From the NCBI GenBank assembly GCA_965366625.1, contig CBDUGP010000031.1:18893-82892 (forward strand): 64,000 nucleotides of DNA, in the 5' to 3' direction. The position numbers were made by a program, and so were the translations under genes. The DNA is from JAUIJL01 sp965366625. GTDB lineage: Bacteria > Acidobacteriota > Thermoanaerobaculia > Multivoradales > J023. Numbering within the stretch: position 1 is the first letter of the stretch; each line of letters begins with the position of its first letter. Positions 17,525 to 26,737 of this stretch are shown here, piece after piece. The notes below the pieces were generated by a model. The model was not told where the DNA came from and did no database searches. It saw nothing but the letters and a program-made list of their open reading frames with translations.

Positions 17525-20500
17525 TCAGGATTTCGGACCCCGACCGAGGGCCGCGCTGAGCTTGGCCATCTTGTCGGAGTCGAGGTTGGCCAACGGGAAG
17601 TCGGCGGCGGTGGGTTGGGCAAGGGCCCCGGCGGACGCGGGCTCCGAGAGTCGGTGCAGCTGGTGCTCGAAAACACGGAGCCGGTCGCCCACGTCTCGGG
17701 GGTTCAGTCGTGTGGGGTCGAAACCAAATCGGACGCACAGCTGGGAGTCGTGCACCAAGGCATCGATTTCCAGGGCGAAGGGCCTCAGGTCGGGATCGCG
17801 GTGCAGCTCCAGGGGACGATCGAATTGGAAAAGAGGTCCCGGGGGTACCAGTTGATCGGCCCGTCCCAGGTAGTTGAGCAGGACGTCCGCGGTTTCGAGC
17901 TCGGCCAAACGTTGACGCAAGCCCTCGTCGGGGCTCAGCCGGCGCAAAAGCCCGTAGTCCAACCCGCCGTGGGGGATCGAACCCAGGGCTTGGCGCGCTC
18001 GCTCCAAAAGCTCGGAGGGCTGTAGCTCGGAGGGCTGTTGCTCGGCGGACTGGCCGGCCTCGATCTCGATGGCGAGGGGATAGAGGCAGCCCAACCAGCC
18101 GATGATCGACGAGGCATCCGCGGAAGGGCGACCGCTCGGATTCTGTGGGCCCGGGAGTTCACGGCCGTGGCCTTCGGTAAACATCACCACCCGGGATTGG
18201 CCGGTCCAGTCGGCGAGCATCTGGGCGGTGGCGGCGATCAAGGCCTCGAAAACCGCGGGGCGTCGTGCCACGCTGCGCAATAAATGGCTCGTCCGCTCCG
18301 GTCCGAGGCGGATTTCGAGGGGCTCCGTCCGATCTGCGGTGTCCGTTCCAGAGACTACGGGCAGAGCGGGCTGAGTGGGCAGAGCGGGCAGCCGACCCTG
18401 TGCGTTTTCCAGGATCGAGAGCCAGGGCTCGGCTGCGGTCGGCGCTGAAGAAGCCCGCTCATGCAGCAGGCGGGCCCAATGGCGGACGGAAGCCGCCGGA
18501 CGGCTCGACGCAACCAATCCGCCTTCGCGATCCCCACCTTCGCGATCCCCACCTTCGAGATCCCCATAGGCGGACTGCAAGTCGTCGAGCAGAATCGGCC
18601 AGGCAAGGGCGTCGACGATCAGGTGGTGGGCGACGAGCACCAGGGAGTGGCTGCGGGTTCCGTCGAGCACAAGGGTCACGTTCCACAACGGAGCGCGGTC
18701 GAGCTGAAAAATATGGCAACCTAGGCTCGCCCGATCCAGGTCCCTGAGCTGGATCTCCCTCAGCTCGGGTCCGAGTTCGGCCACACATTCCGCTCGCCAA
18801 ACGTCCTCGGCCCGGAAGAACCTCAGGCGCAGGGCGTCGTGGCGTTCGGCCAGGCGCTCGAAGGCCTGTCGCAGGCGATCGGTGTCCAGGTCCCGTGAAA
18901 GCTTGACCGTCAGGACTTGATTCCAAGGTCCGGCCGACCAGCCGAGCTGCTCCAAACACCACATCTGGGAAGGCAGCAGTAGGGTAGGACCCGCCGGCTG
19001 CTCAATGGGTTGGAACTGAAGCTCGGGCGAGGCCGCGGAGGATTCGAGCTGTTTGGCCAGCCGGCGGATCGTGGGGGCGTCGAAGAGCTCGGCCGGCTCG
19101 AAGATCAGACCCTCACGTCGGGCCCGGGCCGAGATGCGGATCGCGCCGATGGAATCGCCCCCGAGCCCATAAAAATCATCGTCGATGCCGATCCGTTCCA
19201 GGCCGAAGATCTCTCGCCAGATGCGCACCAGGATTTTCTGCGTCGGTGTTTCGGCTGCGACGTGAGATTCGTCGGTCGAGGTGCTTGTCGCCGAGATCGG
19301 GCTTCCGTCTTCGGGGGCTGCGGTAGCTTCCAAGGCCCGCCGATCGACCTTGCCGTTGGCGGTCAGGGGCAGGCGCGGCAGCGGCCGATAAAAACCCGGC
19401 ACCATGAAATCCGGCAAGCGTTCGCGCAAGAAATCCCGCAGCTCCGCCGGTTCGGCCTCAGCCCCGGGACGCAAGGTATACCAAACCGCCAGACGCGCTG
19501 TGGTGTCTGCGGTGCCGTCCGCTGTGCCGTCCACCGTGCCGTCTGCCGTGGAGCCGCCGTGCGGCGTCTTGGGCGAGTAGCCGACCTCCCGCATCATGCG
19601 CTGGACCGCCGACTCGTCGAGCTCGTCGTCCAGCTCGGCGAGGGCTGCCTCACGGGTTTTATGACCCAAGCGCACGTCCCAGCTGTAGGGCAGGGCGTAG
19701 TTGTGGAAACCCCGCTCTTGGCGGTGGACCCAAATGCCCAAGTCGTTGATCAGGCAATTGGTGGATCGCCCCGTGTCGGTGGGACGGATCCACGGCACCC
19801 GACGGTCCAAATAACTCAGCATTTCGTCGAGCTCAACGTCACAAAAACGGTAGAAATCCAAGAATTGGACCTGGTCGAGCAGCTCTGCGTCCTGGACGTG
19901 GGAAACGTCGAGCAGACGGGAGACCGCGTCGTCCATCCGGTGGTAGGCCTTGCGGGCTTGCAGCACCGAGCGATCGATTTGCTCGGCGTCGTAACCCAGC
20001 TGCTCGAAAAGCTCGGAGGTCAGGCGGGTTTCAAAGAGCTGACCCCGGGACAGGCCGGTGACGATGTAGGCAATGCCCTTTTCGCGCGCGAGCTTCAAAC
20101 TCAGGGTGTAAATGGTTTTGAAACAACCCTGGCAGACATTCGAATAGCGGTCCAGACTGTCGGCGAAGATCTGGTCCATGGCGGGCGTGGAGCCGAAGAC
20201 ATGGTCCACCCCGAGTTCCGCCACCACCCGACCGATATTGTCCTTGGCCTGTTGGGAGATATAACCGTTGTCGAGGGTGAAGGCGAGCACCCGATAACCC
20301 ATGTCCACCAATCGACCCAAGGCGTAAGTGCTGTCTTTGCCGCCGCTGAGCAGCGACAGGCAATCGTAGGACGGGGATTCGGGCTCGGAGGTTTTATGGG
20401 CCAGCCGTCGGTCACGGATCGGGTCGAGATGGACCCGCAGGTCGTCTAGGGTTCTGAAATAGCTATCGACCCGATGGCGGTAGCGGGTGAACGCGAGGCA

Positions 20501-23425
20501 GTGGTTGCAGACCCCGTCGGCATCGAATTCCGTGCCCGGAAATTGCGACGACAGGCCACAATCTCGACAATGAAATTCTTCCCCCGGCTCCTGCTCGCCC
20601 TGCCCGAGCCTCGGCGCCGAAATCCTCCGAGAAATCCCAGCCTTGGTGGACGAGCGACCGACCACCGCCGTTTCAATAGCCGGATGCTCGGCGAGCGCGG
20701 CTTCCACCTCACCGGGTTCGATCCGGGCTCCCCGCACCTTGAGCTGATCGTCGAGCCGGCCGAGGTATTCGAGCACCGGTCGGGCGTTCGCGCCGGAACT
20801 CGTCCATCGGACCCGATCTCCGGTTCGATAGAGCCGTTCCTTGAGTCGTCGGCCGGAGGCGGGCCGCGACGTAAAGCGCTCAGCGGTCAGGTCGGGTCGG
20901 CCCTGATAGCCCTGGGCTAAACCGCGACCCCCCACATAAAGCTCGCCGGTCACGCCTTCGGGCACCGGGTGTTGATAGCGGTCCAAGACCTCCACGAACA
21001 TGCCCTGGATCGGTCGACCGATGGGCACCGTCGATTGCCGATCCGCTTCGGGGTCGAAACCATGCTCAACGCAGCCCACGGTGGCTTCCGTCGGGCCGTA
21101 TTCGTTGTGAATCTGGATCTCGGGACCGAAAAAGGCCTGGGCTTCGAGGGCGGCGCCCCGGCTCAGGGCCTCACCGCCGAGGATCAGGCGCCGGGTGCGA
21201 CCGGGTGCCTTGCCGCGACCGGGTGCCTTGCCGTCGGCCTGGCGGGCCTGGAGCAGGGCCAGATGGGAGGGGGTGAGCTTGATGACGTCGACCGAATCGT
21301 CGTCCACCACGTCCAGTAGGGCCAAATCCGCCCGCTGGTCCACCTCGGGATAGATCCGAATGGTGCCGCCGGCCGCCCAGGGCACGAAAATCGAAGTCAC
21401 CGTCAGGTCGAAAGTGAGCGGTGAAAACAGCGGGTAGGTGGGCGGCCGCCCGACGTCATAACGTCGGCAGGCCCACTGCACGTAGTTGGCCAAAGCACCG
21501 TGAGAAATCGCTACCCCTTTCGGTCGCCCCGTGGAGCCGGAGGTATACAAAAGGTAGGCGGTGTCGTCGGGGCCGGGTAATGGGAGCTGCGGGGGAGACG
21601 TCGGGGAGGGCATTGGGGAAGGCTCAGCGGAGGCGTCTAGATACGGCTGGACGTCCAGGCTTTGGATATCCGACCCAAGCTCCGGGCGCGACCCGCGAAC
21701 CAGAATCGTGCTCAGCCCAGCGTCCCCACAGACCCAGTCGACACGTTTTTTCGGCCAAGCGGGATCGAGGGGCACATAGGCGGCGCCGGCACGCTGGATC
21801 GCCAACATGGCGACCACCGCTTCCGGGCTTCGCACCATGGAGATACCGACGGAGATGCCGACGAATCCCGTCGACCGCCCTCGCAAATCCTCGGCGAGGC
21901 GTCGGCTGATGCGATCGAGATCGTCGTAGGTGAGGTCACAGCCCGGATCGCGCCCTTGAACCGCCACGCGGTCCCCATGGAGCTGGATCGAGCGGTCGAT
22001 CAGCTCCAACACCGATCGCGCGGCCCCGGCATCCGGCTCGGGTCCACGGCAGTGGTTGGGGATGTGGGACGGATCGGCGACCTCGACCAGCGGAACCGAC
22101 TCGATGGGCCGATTCCAATCCTCGATCATGGCGTCCAGCAGGCGCGTCAGCTGGCCGACGGCAGCTTCGGAGCGCGATCCCTCGAAAATGTGCTGATCGA
22201 GGTCCAGCTGCAGCCGAAGCTCGCCGGACTCGTCGAAGTCGTGGACGTGCAGCCGCAGGGCGTGCTCCCGGTCGTGGTGTCCGGGGTAAAGCCACTCCGT
22301 GGTCACCGGCCGGCTGGCGAACGGGCCGAACGAGCCGCGGATGTAATTGAGCAGGCTGTGAAAACCCCGTTGCAGGGCGGGGTCGGCGAGCCCGGGCCCG
22401 GCGTGACGCAAGAAGTCGAGGCTCGCGATCCGGACCCGGGCCAACAGCTCGACGAACGAGAGATCCTCTTCGAACTCGACCCCGATGGGAAAAACCTCGA
22501 TCAACAATCCGGCGACTTCGTTCGGGTCGGGTCCGGTGTCACTAGGAAAGCGACCTGGAAGACGACCTGGAAGACGATTGTGGAAGGGTACGCCGAGGGT
22601 CCATCGATGACCGCCGCCGAGGCGATAAAGGTAAGCAAATAAGAGGGTGGCGAAGAGGTTGAAAAGCCCCAGGTCAAGGCTCAAGGCGCCGGTTTCCGGT
22701 CGCCGAGCCATCTCCTTGAGGACATTCGATCGGTCCCTGCCGAGCACGAGGTCCAGGCGACGTCCGGCGGTGGTTTTCGGGTTTCGGCCCAGGAGCGCGG
22801 GCGGCCGTGGATTCAGCTCCGCCTGGGTCTGCCAATGGGCTCGTGCGGATTCGGCGGGCGGCTCTTGGGGTCGCTCGACCAACTCTTGAAACGAGGGCAT
22901 GGGCGCGAGCGCCGACGGCTCGCCCCGTTCCGCGGCGCCGTAAATCGCCGACAGGCGGCGGAAGATCAACGTCATCGACCAAGCGTCGGTCACGGCGTGA
23001 TGCTGGCAGAGGTACCAGATCCACAGCTCGTCCGACAGCTTGAGCAAGGCGGTGTCGAAGAGCGGCTCTTCGGCTCCGAAGGGTCGACGGCAGCGGGTCG
23101 CCAACCATGCGTGGGCCTCGGCTTCGGGATCGTCGACGGCGCTCAAATCCAACACCTCGAGCTGAAAGGTCTCGTGGTGTTCCGGGGGCCGAATCCGCAT
23201 TTCAGCGGGACGCTCGTCATCGGCCTCGGTCCGCTCCGTCCGCAAGGCTTCACAGTGTTGGATCAGCCGGCGGAAGGCCGTGCCGAAACGGTCGACCTCC
23301 AACGGACCGTGGATGCGAAACGCAAAAGCCTGGTTGTAAAGCGGGATGTCCGGATGCAGCTGCTGACCGGTGAGCATTTGCCGCTGCCCGAGGGTCGGCA
23401 GAGTCCTGCTGGGGCGGTCAGCCAT
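17525..23425 (-). CDS. NRPS1: C-A(PP-loop insert)-T-E module, Asn-like code
   Basis: 1966 aa. The C domain (1-450) has HHAVTDA at 142-148, with Ala in place of the usual Gly. The A domain starts near 465: YTSGSTGRPKG at 627-637, NEYGPTEAT at 774-782, YRTGD at 866-870, A8 LGRLDDQLKVRGARIE at 888-903. The specificity residues read D-L-T-K-I-G-E-V-G, close to the known Asn code DLTKLGEVGK. After A8 about 385 residues of a different family are inserted (925-1310), then A9 LPDFMVP at 1337-1343 and A10 NGKVDR at 1357-1362 resume. The carrier has GGDSI at 1422-1426. An epimerization domain follows (HHLIVDALAW at 1600-1609, EGHGRELPG, LNYLGR). The start overlaps the carrier-protein gene by eight bases. 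Confidence 0.93.
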   Translation of the reverse strand: MADRPSRTLPTLGQRQMLTGQQLHPDIPLYNQAFAFRIHGPLEVDRFGTAFRRLIQHCEALRTERTEADDERPAEMRIRPPEHHETFQLEVLDLSAVDDPEAEAHAWLATRCRRPFGAEEPLFDTALLKLSDELWIWYLCQHHAVTDAWSMTLIFRRLSAIYGAAERGEPSALAPMPSFQELVERPQEPPAESARAHWQTQAELNPRPPALLGRNPKTTAGRRLDLVLGRDRSNVLKEMARRPETGALSLDLGLFNLFATLLFAYLYRLGGGHRWTLGVPFHNRLPGRLPGRFPSDTGPDPNEVAGLLIEVFPIGVEFEEDLSFVELLARVRIASLDFLRHAGPGLADPALQRGFHSLLNYIRGSFGPFASRPVTTEWLYPGHHDREHALRLHVHDFDESGELRLQLDLDQHIFEGSRSEAAVGQLTRLLDAMIEDWNRPIESVPLVEVADPSHIPNHCRGPEPDAGAARSVLELIDRSIQLHGDRVAVQGRDPGCDLTYDDLDRISRRLAEDLRGRSTGFVGISVGISMVRSPEAVVAMLAIQRAGAAYVPLDPAWPKKRVDWVCGDAGLSTILVRGSRPELGSDIQSLDVQPYLDASAEPSPMPSPTSPPQLPLPGPDDTAYLLYTSGSTGRPKGVAISHGALANYVQWACRRYDVGRPPTYPLFSPLTFDLTVTSIFVPWAAGGTIRIYPEVDQRADLALLDVVDDDSVDVIKLTPSHLALLQARQADGKAPGRGKAPGRTRRLILGGEALSRGAALEAQAFFGPEIQIHNEYGPTEATVGCVEHGFDPEADRQSTVPIGRPIQGMFVEVLDRYQHPVPEGVTGELYVGGRGLAQGYQGRPDLTAERFTSRPASGRRLKERLYRTGDRVRWTSSGANARPVLEYLGRLDDQLKVRGARIEPGEVEAALAEHPAIETAVVGRSSTKAGISRRISAPRLGQGEQEPGEEFHCRDCGLSSQFPGTEFDADGVCNHCLAFTRYRHRVDSYFRTLDDLRVHLDPIRDRRLAHKTSEPESPSYDCLSLLSGGKDSTYALGRLVDMGYRVLAFTLDNGYISQQAKDNIGRVVAELGVDHVFGSTPAMDQIFADSLDRYSNVCQGCFKTIYTLSLKLAREKGIAYIVTGLSRGQLFETRLTSELFEQLGYDAEQIDRSVLQARKAYHRMDDAVSRLLDVSHVQDAELLDQVQFLDFYRFCDVELDEMLSYLDRRVPWIRPTDTGRSTNCLINDLGIWVHRQERGFHNYALPYSWDVRLGHKTREAALAELDDELDESAVQRMMREVGYSPKTPHGGSTADGTVDGTADGTADTTARLAVWYTLRPGAEAEPAELRDFLRERLPDFMVPGFYRPLPRLPLTANGKVDRRALEATAAPEDGSPISATSTSTDESHVAAETPTQKILVRIWREIFGLERIGIDDDFYGLGGDSIGAIRISARARREGLIFEPAELFDAPTIRRLAKQLESSAASPELQFQPIEQPAGPTLLLPSQMWCLEQLGWSAGPWNQVLTVKLSRDLDTDRLRQAFERLAERHDALRLRFFRAEDVWRAECVAELGPELREIQLRDLDRASLGCHIFQLDRAPLWNVTLVLDGTRSHSLVLVAHHLIVDALAWPILLDDLQSAYGDLEGGDREGGDREGGLVASSRPAASVRHWARLLHERASSAPTAAEPWLSILENAQGRLPALPTQPALPVVSGTDTADRTEPLEIRLGPERTSHLLRSVARRPAVFEALIAATAQMLADWTGQSRVVMFTEGHGRELPGPQNPSGRPSADASSIIGWLGCLYPLAIEIEAGQSAEQQPSELQPSELLERARQALGSIPHGGLDYGLLRRLSPDEGLRQRLAELETADVLLNYLGRADQLVPPGPLFQFDRPLELHRDPDLRPFALEIDALVHDSQLCVRFGFDPTRLNPRDVGDRLRVFEHQLHRLSEPASAGALAQPTAADFPLANLDSDKMAKLSAALGRGPKS
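18009..18038. repeat. 15-bp tandem repeat x2 in NRPS1 E domain
   Basis: Two identical copies of agctcggagggctgt, encoding the QPSELQPSELL stretch. Confidence 0.9.
18522..18566. repeat. 15-bp tandem repeat x3 in NRPS1 E domain
   Basis: Three copies of ccttcgcgatcccca (third with one change) encode the EGGDREGGDREGG linker. Confidence 0.95.
19496..20653 (-). other. PP-loop ATPase (amidotransferase/thiolase-like) domain inserted in NRPS1 A domain
   Basis: Residues about 925-1310 of NRPS1. A zinc-ribbon-like start has C953-x2-C956 and C973-x2-C976 (FDADGVCNHC), then the pyrophosphatase loop LSGGKDST at 1026-1033, TLDNGY at 1050-1055, a third pair C1098-x2-C1101 (NVCQGC) and TGLSRGQ at 1123-1129. 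The order FDxxGVCNHC, SGGKDS, VDNG, ITG resembles the N-acetyl-sugar amidotransferase (WbpG) branch of PP-loop enzymes; the superfamily also includes asparagine synthetase, tRNA thiolases and QueC. These enzymes adenylate a carbonyl oxygen and replace it with N or S. The position between A8 and A9 is where methyltransferases are often inserted in A domains. A role on the tethered Asn/Asp side chain or carboxyl is inference. The insert ends in a short repeat linker (ADGTVDGTADGT). Confidence 0.85.
19509..19544. repeat. 12-bp tandem repeat x3 at PP-loop/A-subdomain junction
   Basis: Three diverged 12-bp units (gcggtgccgtcc type) encode ADGTVDGTADGT, a flexible linker where the inserted domain returns to the A subdomain. 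Confidence 0.85.
21197..21232. repeat. 18-bp tandem repeat x2 in NRPS1 A domain
   Basis: Two identical copies of gcgaccgggtgccttgcc encode KAPGRGKAPGR in a surface loop between specificity motifs. Confidence 0.95.
22551..22574. repeat. 12-bp tandem repeat x2 in NRPS1 C domain
   Basis: Two identical copies of cgacctggaaga encode LPGRLPGR. Confidence 0.9.
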
Positions 23426-23732
23426 GGGCCGTGGAGTCTCCCTCGGCCGCTCGGGTCTGGAAGGAGGTGGTGATGTAGGTGGTGATGGTGGCGACGTCGA
23501 GGAAGTTCTCGATGGTCAAATCGGCCGGCGGAACGGCCATGTCGAAACGCTCTTCGATGAACCGAACCAGCCGCATCACACCCAACGAATCGACCAACCC
23601 GCTGGTCAATAAATCGTCGTCCGAGTTCAGCTTTGAATCTTGATCACCGCGACGGCCGCCGACCAGCTCGGTGCTGATGAAGTCGATGAGCGCGTTTTCG
23701 ATGTCCTGACGTTCGGGCGCTGCTGGGGGCAT
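23418..23732 (-). CDS. Free-standing carrier protein (PltL-like)
   Basis: 104 aa, starting MPPAAPERQDIENALIDFI. The phosphopantetheine serine is Ser49 in TSGLVDSLGVMRL, the usual D-S-L motif, and length and helix pattern fit a single acyl/peptidyl carrier. It lies between a free-standing adenylating enzyme and the first C domain and overlaps the NRPS1 start by eight bases (ATGGCTGA). It should hold the starter amino acid during loading and oxidation and then donate it to the NRPS1 C domain. Upstream in-frame codons to 24014 overlap the preceding gene and are unlikely to be used. Confidence 0.9.
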   Translation of the reverse strand: MPPAAPERQDIENALIDFISTELVGGRRGDQDSKLNSDDDLLTSGLVDSLGVMRLVRFIEERFDMAVPPADLTIENFLDVATITTYITTSFQTRAAEGDSTAHG

Positions 23733-23772
23733 GGTTGGGGGCCTCAAAATTGGATCCAGCCTCGGACTGGAT

Positions 23773-25512
23773 CTAATGGGAAGGTTTCTGGGGCTGTGCA
23801 TTCGGAGCCGGTGAACCCGGAGACAGTGAATCGTCGGACAGTGAATCGCCAGACAGTGAATCACCAGACAGGGCCGCTTCAGCTTCGGTTTGCAAACGGC
23901 GGCGGTCGATCTTACCGCTGGTGGTGCGAGGAAAGCTCGCCACGGTCCGGATTTCGGCGGGTACGGCATACCAAGAAAGTCGATCCACCAAATAGAGGCG
24001 CAGCTCTTCGGCATCGATCGCCGCGTCGGCCTTGGCAGTGACCGAGGCCGCTAGGTGGCGGGTCTCGTCATCGGTTCGGACCGGGAATACGGCCGCTTCC
24101 TCCACCGTGGGATGGGAACTCAAGGTACGTTCGATATCGTCCAGCTCGAGTCGATATCCGCGGATCTTGAGCTGCCGATCCTTGCGACCGAGGAATAACA
24201 GCTCACCGTCGGGCCGGGTGCGTACCAAGTCGCCGGTTCGATAGAAGATCCGGGTGAATCCACCGTCCAGGGGTTCATAGTAGAAAGCTTTTTCGTTCAG
24301 CTCGGGACGGGCCCAATAACCGCGCATCATGGTCGACGAGCGAATCACCAGCTCACCGGGCTCGCCCGCTTCCACCGGCTGATCCTGATCGTCCAAGATC
24401 CGACCTTCGGTATCGTTCCAAATGCGTCCGATCGGCACCGGCTCGTGGTTCAACGCCGGGTCAACGGCCGCCGCCGCGGGATCCGCCACCGGACGCATAT
24501 GAAAGTAGGTGCATTGATTCACCTCCGCGGGGCCATAGACATTGGAGAAGCGGGCTCGGGGCCAAAGGGCCATCAAGGCATAGAGGTGCTTGCGCGCAAA
24601 GGGCTCGCCGCCGAACAGCACCCAGCGCAGGCTGCTCAGGTCGCGGCCGGCCAACACCCCCCGGGTGAGCAATTGGATCAAAGCCAGGGGCACGGAATAC
24701 CAAATGGTCAGCCGCTCGTCGGCCATCAGTTGGGAGAGGCTGGCGGTCAGCTTGGTGTAGGCCTCGGGAATCAAGACCGTCGTGGCGCCGGCCATGGGAC
24801 TCGAAAAATAGCCGAAGGTGGACATGTCGAAGTGCAGGGGCGAGTGATTGCCGATCCGATCGTCCGGTGCGACCCCGTAGGTCGCCACCGACAGACGGGC
24901 ATAGGCCAGACCGCTGCGGTGGGTGTGCATGATGCCCTTGGGCCGGCCGGTGGAGCCGGAGGAATACATGATGTAAGCGAGGTCGTCGCCGAGCACAGAA
25001 ATCTTGGGCCCGGCCCCGCCGTGGTAGGCCTCGAGATCGGACCACGGCCGGCAACGGACGGTCGTGCCTACGGTAGTGCCTGAGGTGATGTCATCGAGCT
25101 GAGCGCCCAGATCCGGGCCGATCACGGTTTCGACCGGCGTCGCGGAGTTCGACGATTCGAGCATCTCCACCAGGGTCTTGGCCGGTTGGTCATGGGTGAT
25201 CACCCATCGGATGCCGCAATCGACGATCAAACGTTCCAAGGCCTGGGACGGAATGTGAGGGTCCAAAGGCACGAAAGCGGCCCCAGCTTTCAGGATGCCG
25301 AAGACCGCCAGGGCGGAATCCACAATGCGGGGCATGAAGATGCCCACCCGATCCCCTCGACGGACCCCTTCGTCGCGCAGCAAGTGGGCGAGCTGGTTGG
25401 ACCGTTGCACCAGCTCGCCGTAGGTCAGACTTGCACCCGGAGCCCGAAACGCATCCCTTTCGGGCTCGTGCTCGGCGGCGCGATCGATCAGCTGTGACAG
25501 CAGGTAGCTCAT
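23773..25512 (-). CDS. Free-standing aminoacyl-AMP ligase, prolyl-AMP-ligase (PltF)-like
   Basis: 579 aa, one complete A domain: LTYGELV, YSSGSTGRPKG, HFDMSTFGYFSSP, WYSVPLALI, VYGPAEVNQCTYF, YRTGDLV, GRKDRQLKIRGYR and the A10 lysine in TTSGKIDRRRL. The segments WYSVP and YGPxExNxCTY plus PVPIGRIWNDTEG resemble the PltF/RedM group, which charge L-proline to a free carrier for pyrrole formation. My specificity reading D-M-F-Y-L-G-V-Q-C shares four of nine positions with DLLYLALVC, so proline is plausible but not assured. The neighbouring carrier and a PltE-like dehydrogenase support the assignment. The tail has a GDSLSGDSLSDDSL repeat. Confidence 0.85.
   Translation of the reverse strand: MSYLLSQLIDRAAEHEPERDAFRAPGASLTYGELVQRSNQLAHLLRDEGVRRGDRVGIFMPRIVDSALAVFGILKAGAAFVPLDPHIPSQALERLIVDCGIRWVITHDQPAKTLVEMLESSNSATPVETVIGPDLGAQLDDITSGTTVGTTVRCRPWSDLEAYHGGAGPKISVLGDDLAYIMYSSGSTGRPKGIMHTHRSGLAYARLSVATYGVAPDDRIGNHSPLHFDMSTFGYFSSPMAGATTVLIPEAYTKLTASLSQLMADERLTIWYSVPLALIQLLTRGVLAGRDLSSLRWVLFGGEPFARKHLYALMALWPRARFSNVYGPAEVNQCTYFHMRPVADPAAAAVDPALNHEPVPIGRIWNDTEGRILDDQDQPVEAGEPGELVIRSSTMMRGYWARPELNEKAFYYEPLDGGFTRIFYRTGDLVRTRPDGELLFLGRKDRQLKIRGYRLELDDIERTLSSHPTVEEAAVFPVRTDDETRHLAASVTAKADAAIDAEELRLYLVDRLSWYAVPAEIRTVASFPRTTSGKIDRRRLQTEAEAALSGDSLSGDSLSDDSLSPGSPAPNAQPQKPSH
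23822..23866. repeat. 15-bp tandem repeat x3 at C-terminus of the ligase
   Basis: Three copies of gacagtgaatcgtcg type, each with small changes, encode the Ser/Asp-rich tail of the aminoacyl-AMP ligase. Confidence 0.95.
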
Positions 25513-25513
25513 G

Positions 25514-26737
25514 TCATGCCCAGCCCAAAGCCCGTTCCAGGAACCACCAAGCGGCCACCAAACCCACCGCGATGGATCCGCCGTTCAGCACCACCGGGGT
25601 GTAAAAGCGGGATCGACGGAGCAAGAAGATCACGGGGAAAACCCCCGCCACAATCGCCAGCTGACCGAGCTCCACACCGATGTTGAAGGCCAAAATCACT
25701 TGGGTCAGGTGCATCATGCGGAACGGCAGCCCGCCCATGACCGAGGCGAATCCCATGCCGTGGAAAAGGCCGAAGAAGAAAATCAGCATCCAACTCTTTT
25801 CATGGAAGCGTGGCCTGAGATTGTTTAAAGCCACCAAAACAATGGAAAGGGCGATGATCGATTCCACGAACCGGCTGGGCAAAGTCAGCACGTCGAGGGC
25901 CGCCAAGGCCAGGGTGATGGAGTGGGCAACGGTGAAGGTGGTAATGATCGCGACGATTTTCCAGAACGCGGCCCGAAAGCTCGAAACCGGCTCCCAGGTC
26001 GGAACTCCCGAGTCGTGCTTGCGCCGTTGGAGCACCGCGGTCAGCAGCAGGGCGATCAAGAACAGCACATGATCGATGCCGATCCAAATATGCAGCACCC
26101 CTTGCCACACGAAGTCTCGCACCCTGAGCAGACCTTCGATATTCGTCAGGTCGAGAGTTTGCTCGGGTGTTTGGGGGGCAAAGACCATGGCCGTAAATTC
26201 CTCGCCGTATTCTTTGCCCGCACGGCGATCGTATTCAATGCATAGGAGATTGCGGTGAAATCGATCGGATTCGAAGAGCACCGTATTTCGCACGTCCAGC
26301 TGATCCGGAATGTCGCCGTCGTCGGTGCGGAAGAAATATTTGGCGAAGACCCCCAAGCCTTCCACCTCGGCCACCTCGGTCAGGCTGAATGCATAGGGCA
26401 GCAGCTCGCCCCCTGCCCGGATTTCGAAGTTTTGGCGCAAATATTCCTGGATTTGGGGAGCCGTTTGTAAAACGAGCCGATGGCGCTCTTCGAGGGAGTC
26501 CGGCAGCTCCAAACCCAACGGTCCGCTGAGATCGTCGACCCGAATTTCGAATCGCCCTTCCAAATGATTGGTCTCAATATTGAGCCACACATAGCTTTCG
26601 CCGGTGGCATGGGCATGGACCGGTGTTGCGGGGAGGAAAAGAAGGGCGGAAAGGAGAAGGGCGAACAGCAGGCCGAAGGTGGGCTGAACGGAATTTCCTC
26701 GACGACAGGGGAGCGATCGAAAGCGGGGAGTAGCCAT
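25514..26737 (-). CDS. HupE/UreJ-like membrane protein
   Basis: 407 aa from ATG 26737, with GAGG about 11 bases upstream; a GTG at 26788 is the longer alternative. A signal peptide (LLFALLLSALLFLPATPVHA) precedes a ~190-residue extracytoplasmic part. Then come six or seven helices with the HupE/UreJ_2 marks WIGIDHVLFLIALLL, TFTVAHSITLALA, GLFHGMGFA and FNIGVELGQ. The family includes nickel permease-like proteins, but most members are uncharacterised. The stop lies one base from the start of the adenylating enzyme gene, so it is the first gene of the NRPS operon. Its role there is unknown; metal supply and transport of a precursor are both only guesses. Confidence 0.8.
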   Translation of the reverse strand: MATPRFRSLPCRRGNSVQPTFGLLFALLLSALLFLPATPVHAHATGESYVWLNIETNHLEGRFEIRVDDLSGPLGLELPDSLEERHRLVLQTAPQIQEYLRQNFEIRAGGELLPYAFSLTEVAEVEGLGVFAKYFFRTDDGDIPDQLDVRNTVLFESDRFHRNLLCIEYDRRAGKEYGEEFTAMVFAPQTPEQTLDLTNIEGLLRVRDFVWQGVLHIWIGIDHVLFLIALLLTAVLQRRKHDSGVPTWEPVSSFRAAFWKIVAIITTFTVAHSITLALAALDVLTLPSRFVESIIALSIVLVALNNLRPRFHEKSWMLIFFFGLFHGMGFASVMGGLPFRMMHLTQVILAFNIGVELGQLAIVAGVFPVIFLLRRSRFYTPVVLNGGSIAVGLVAAWWFLERALGWA

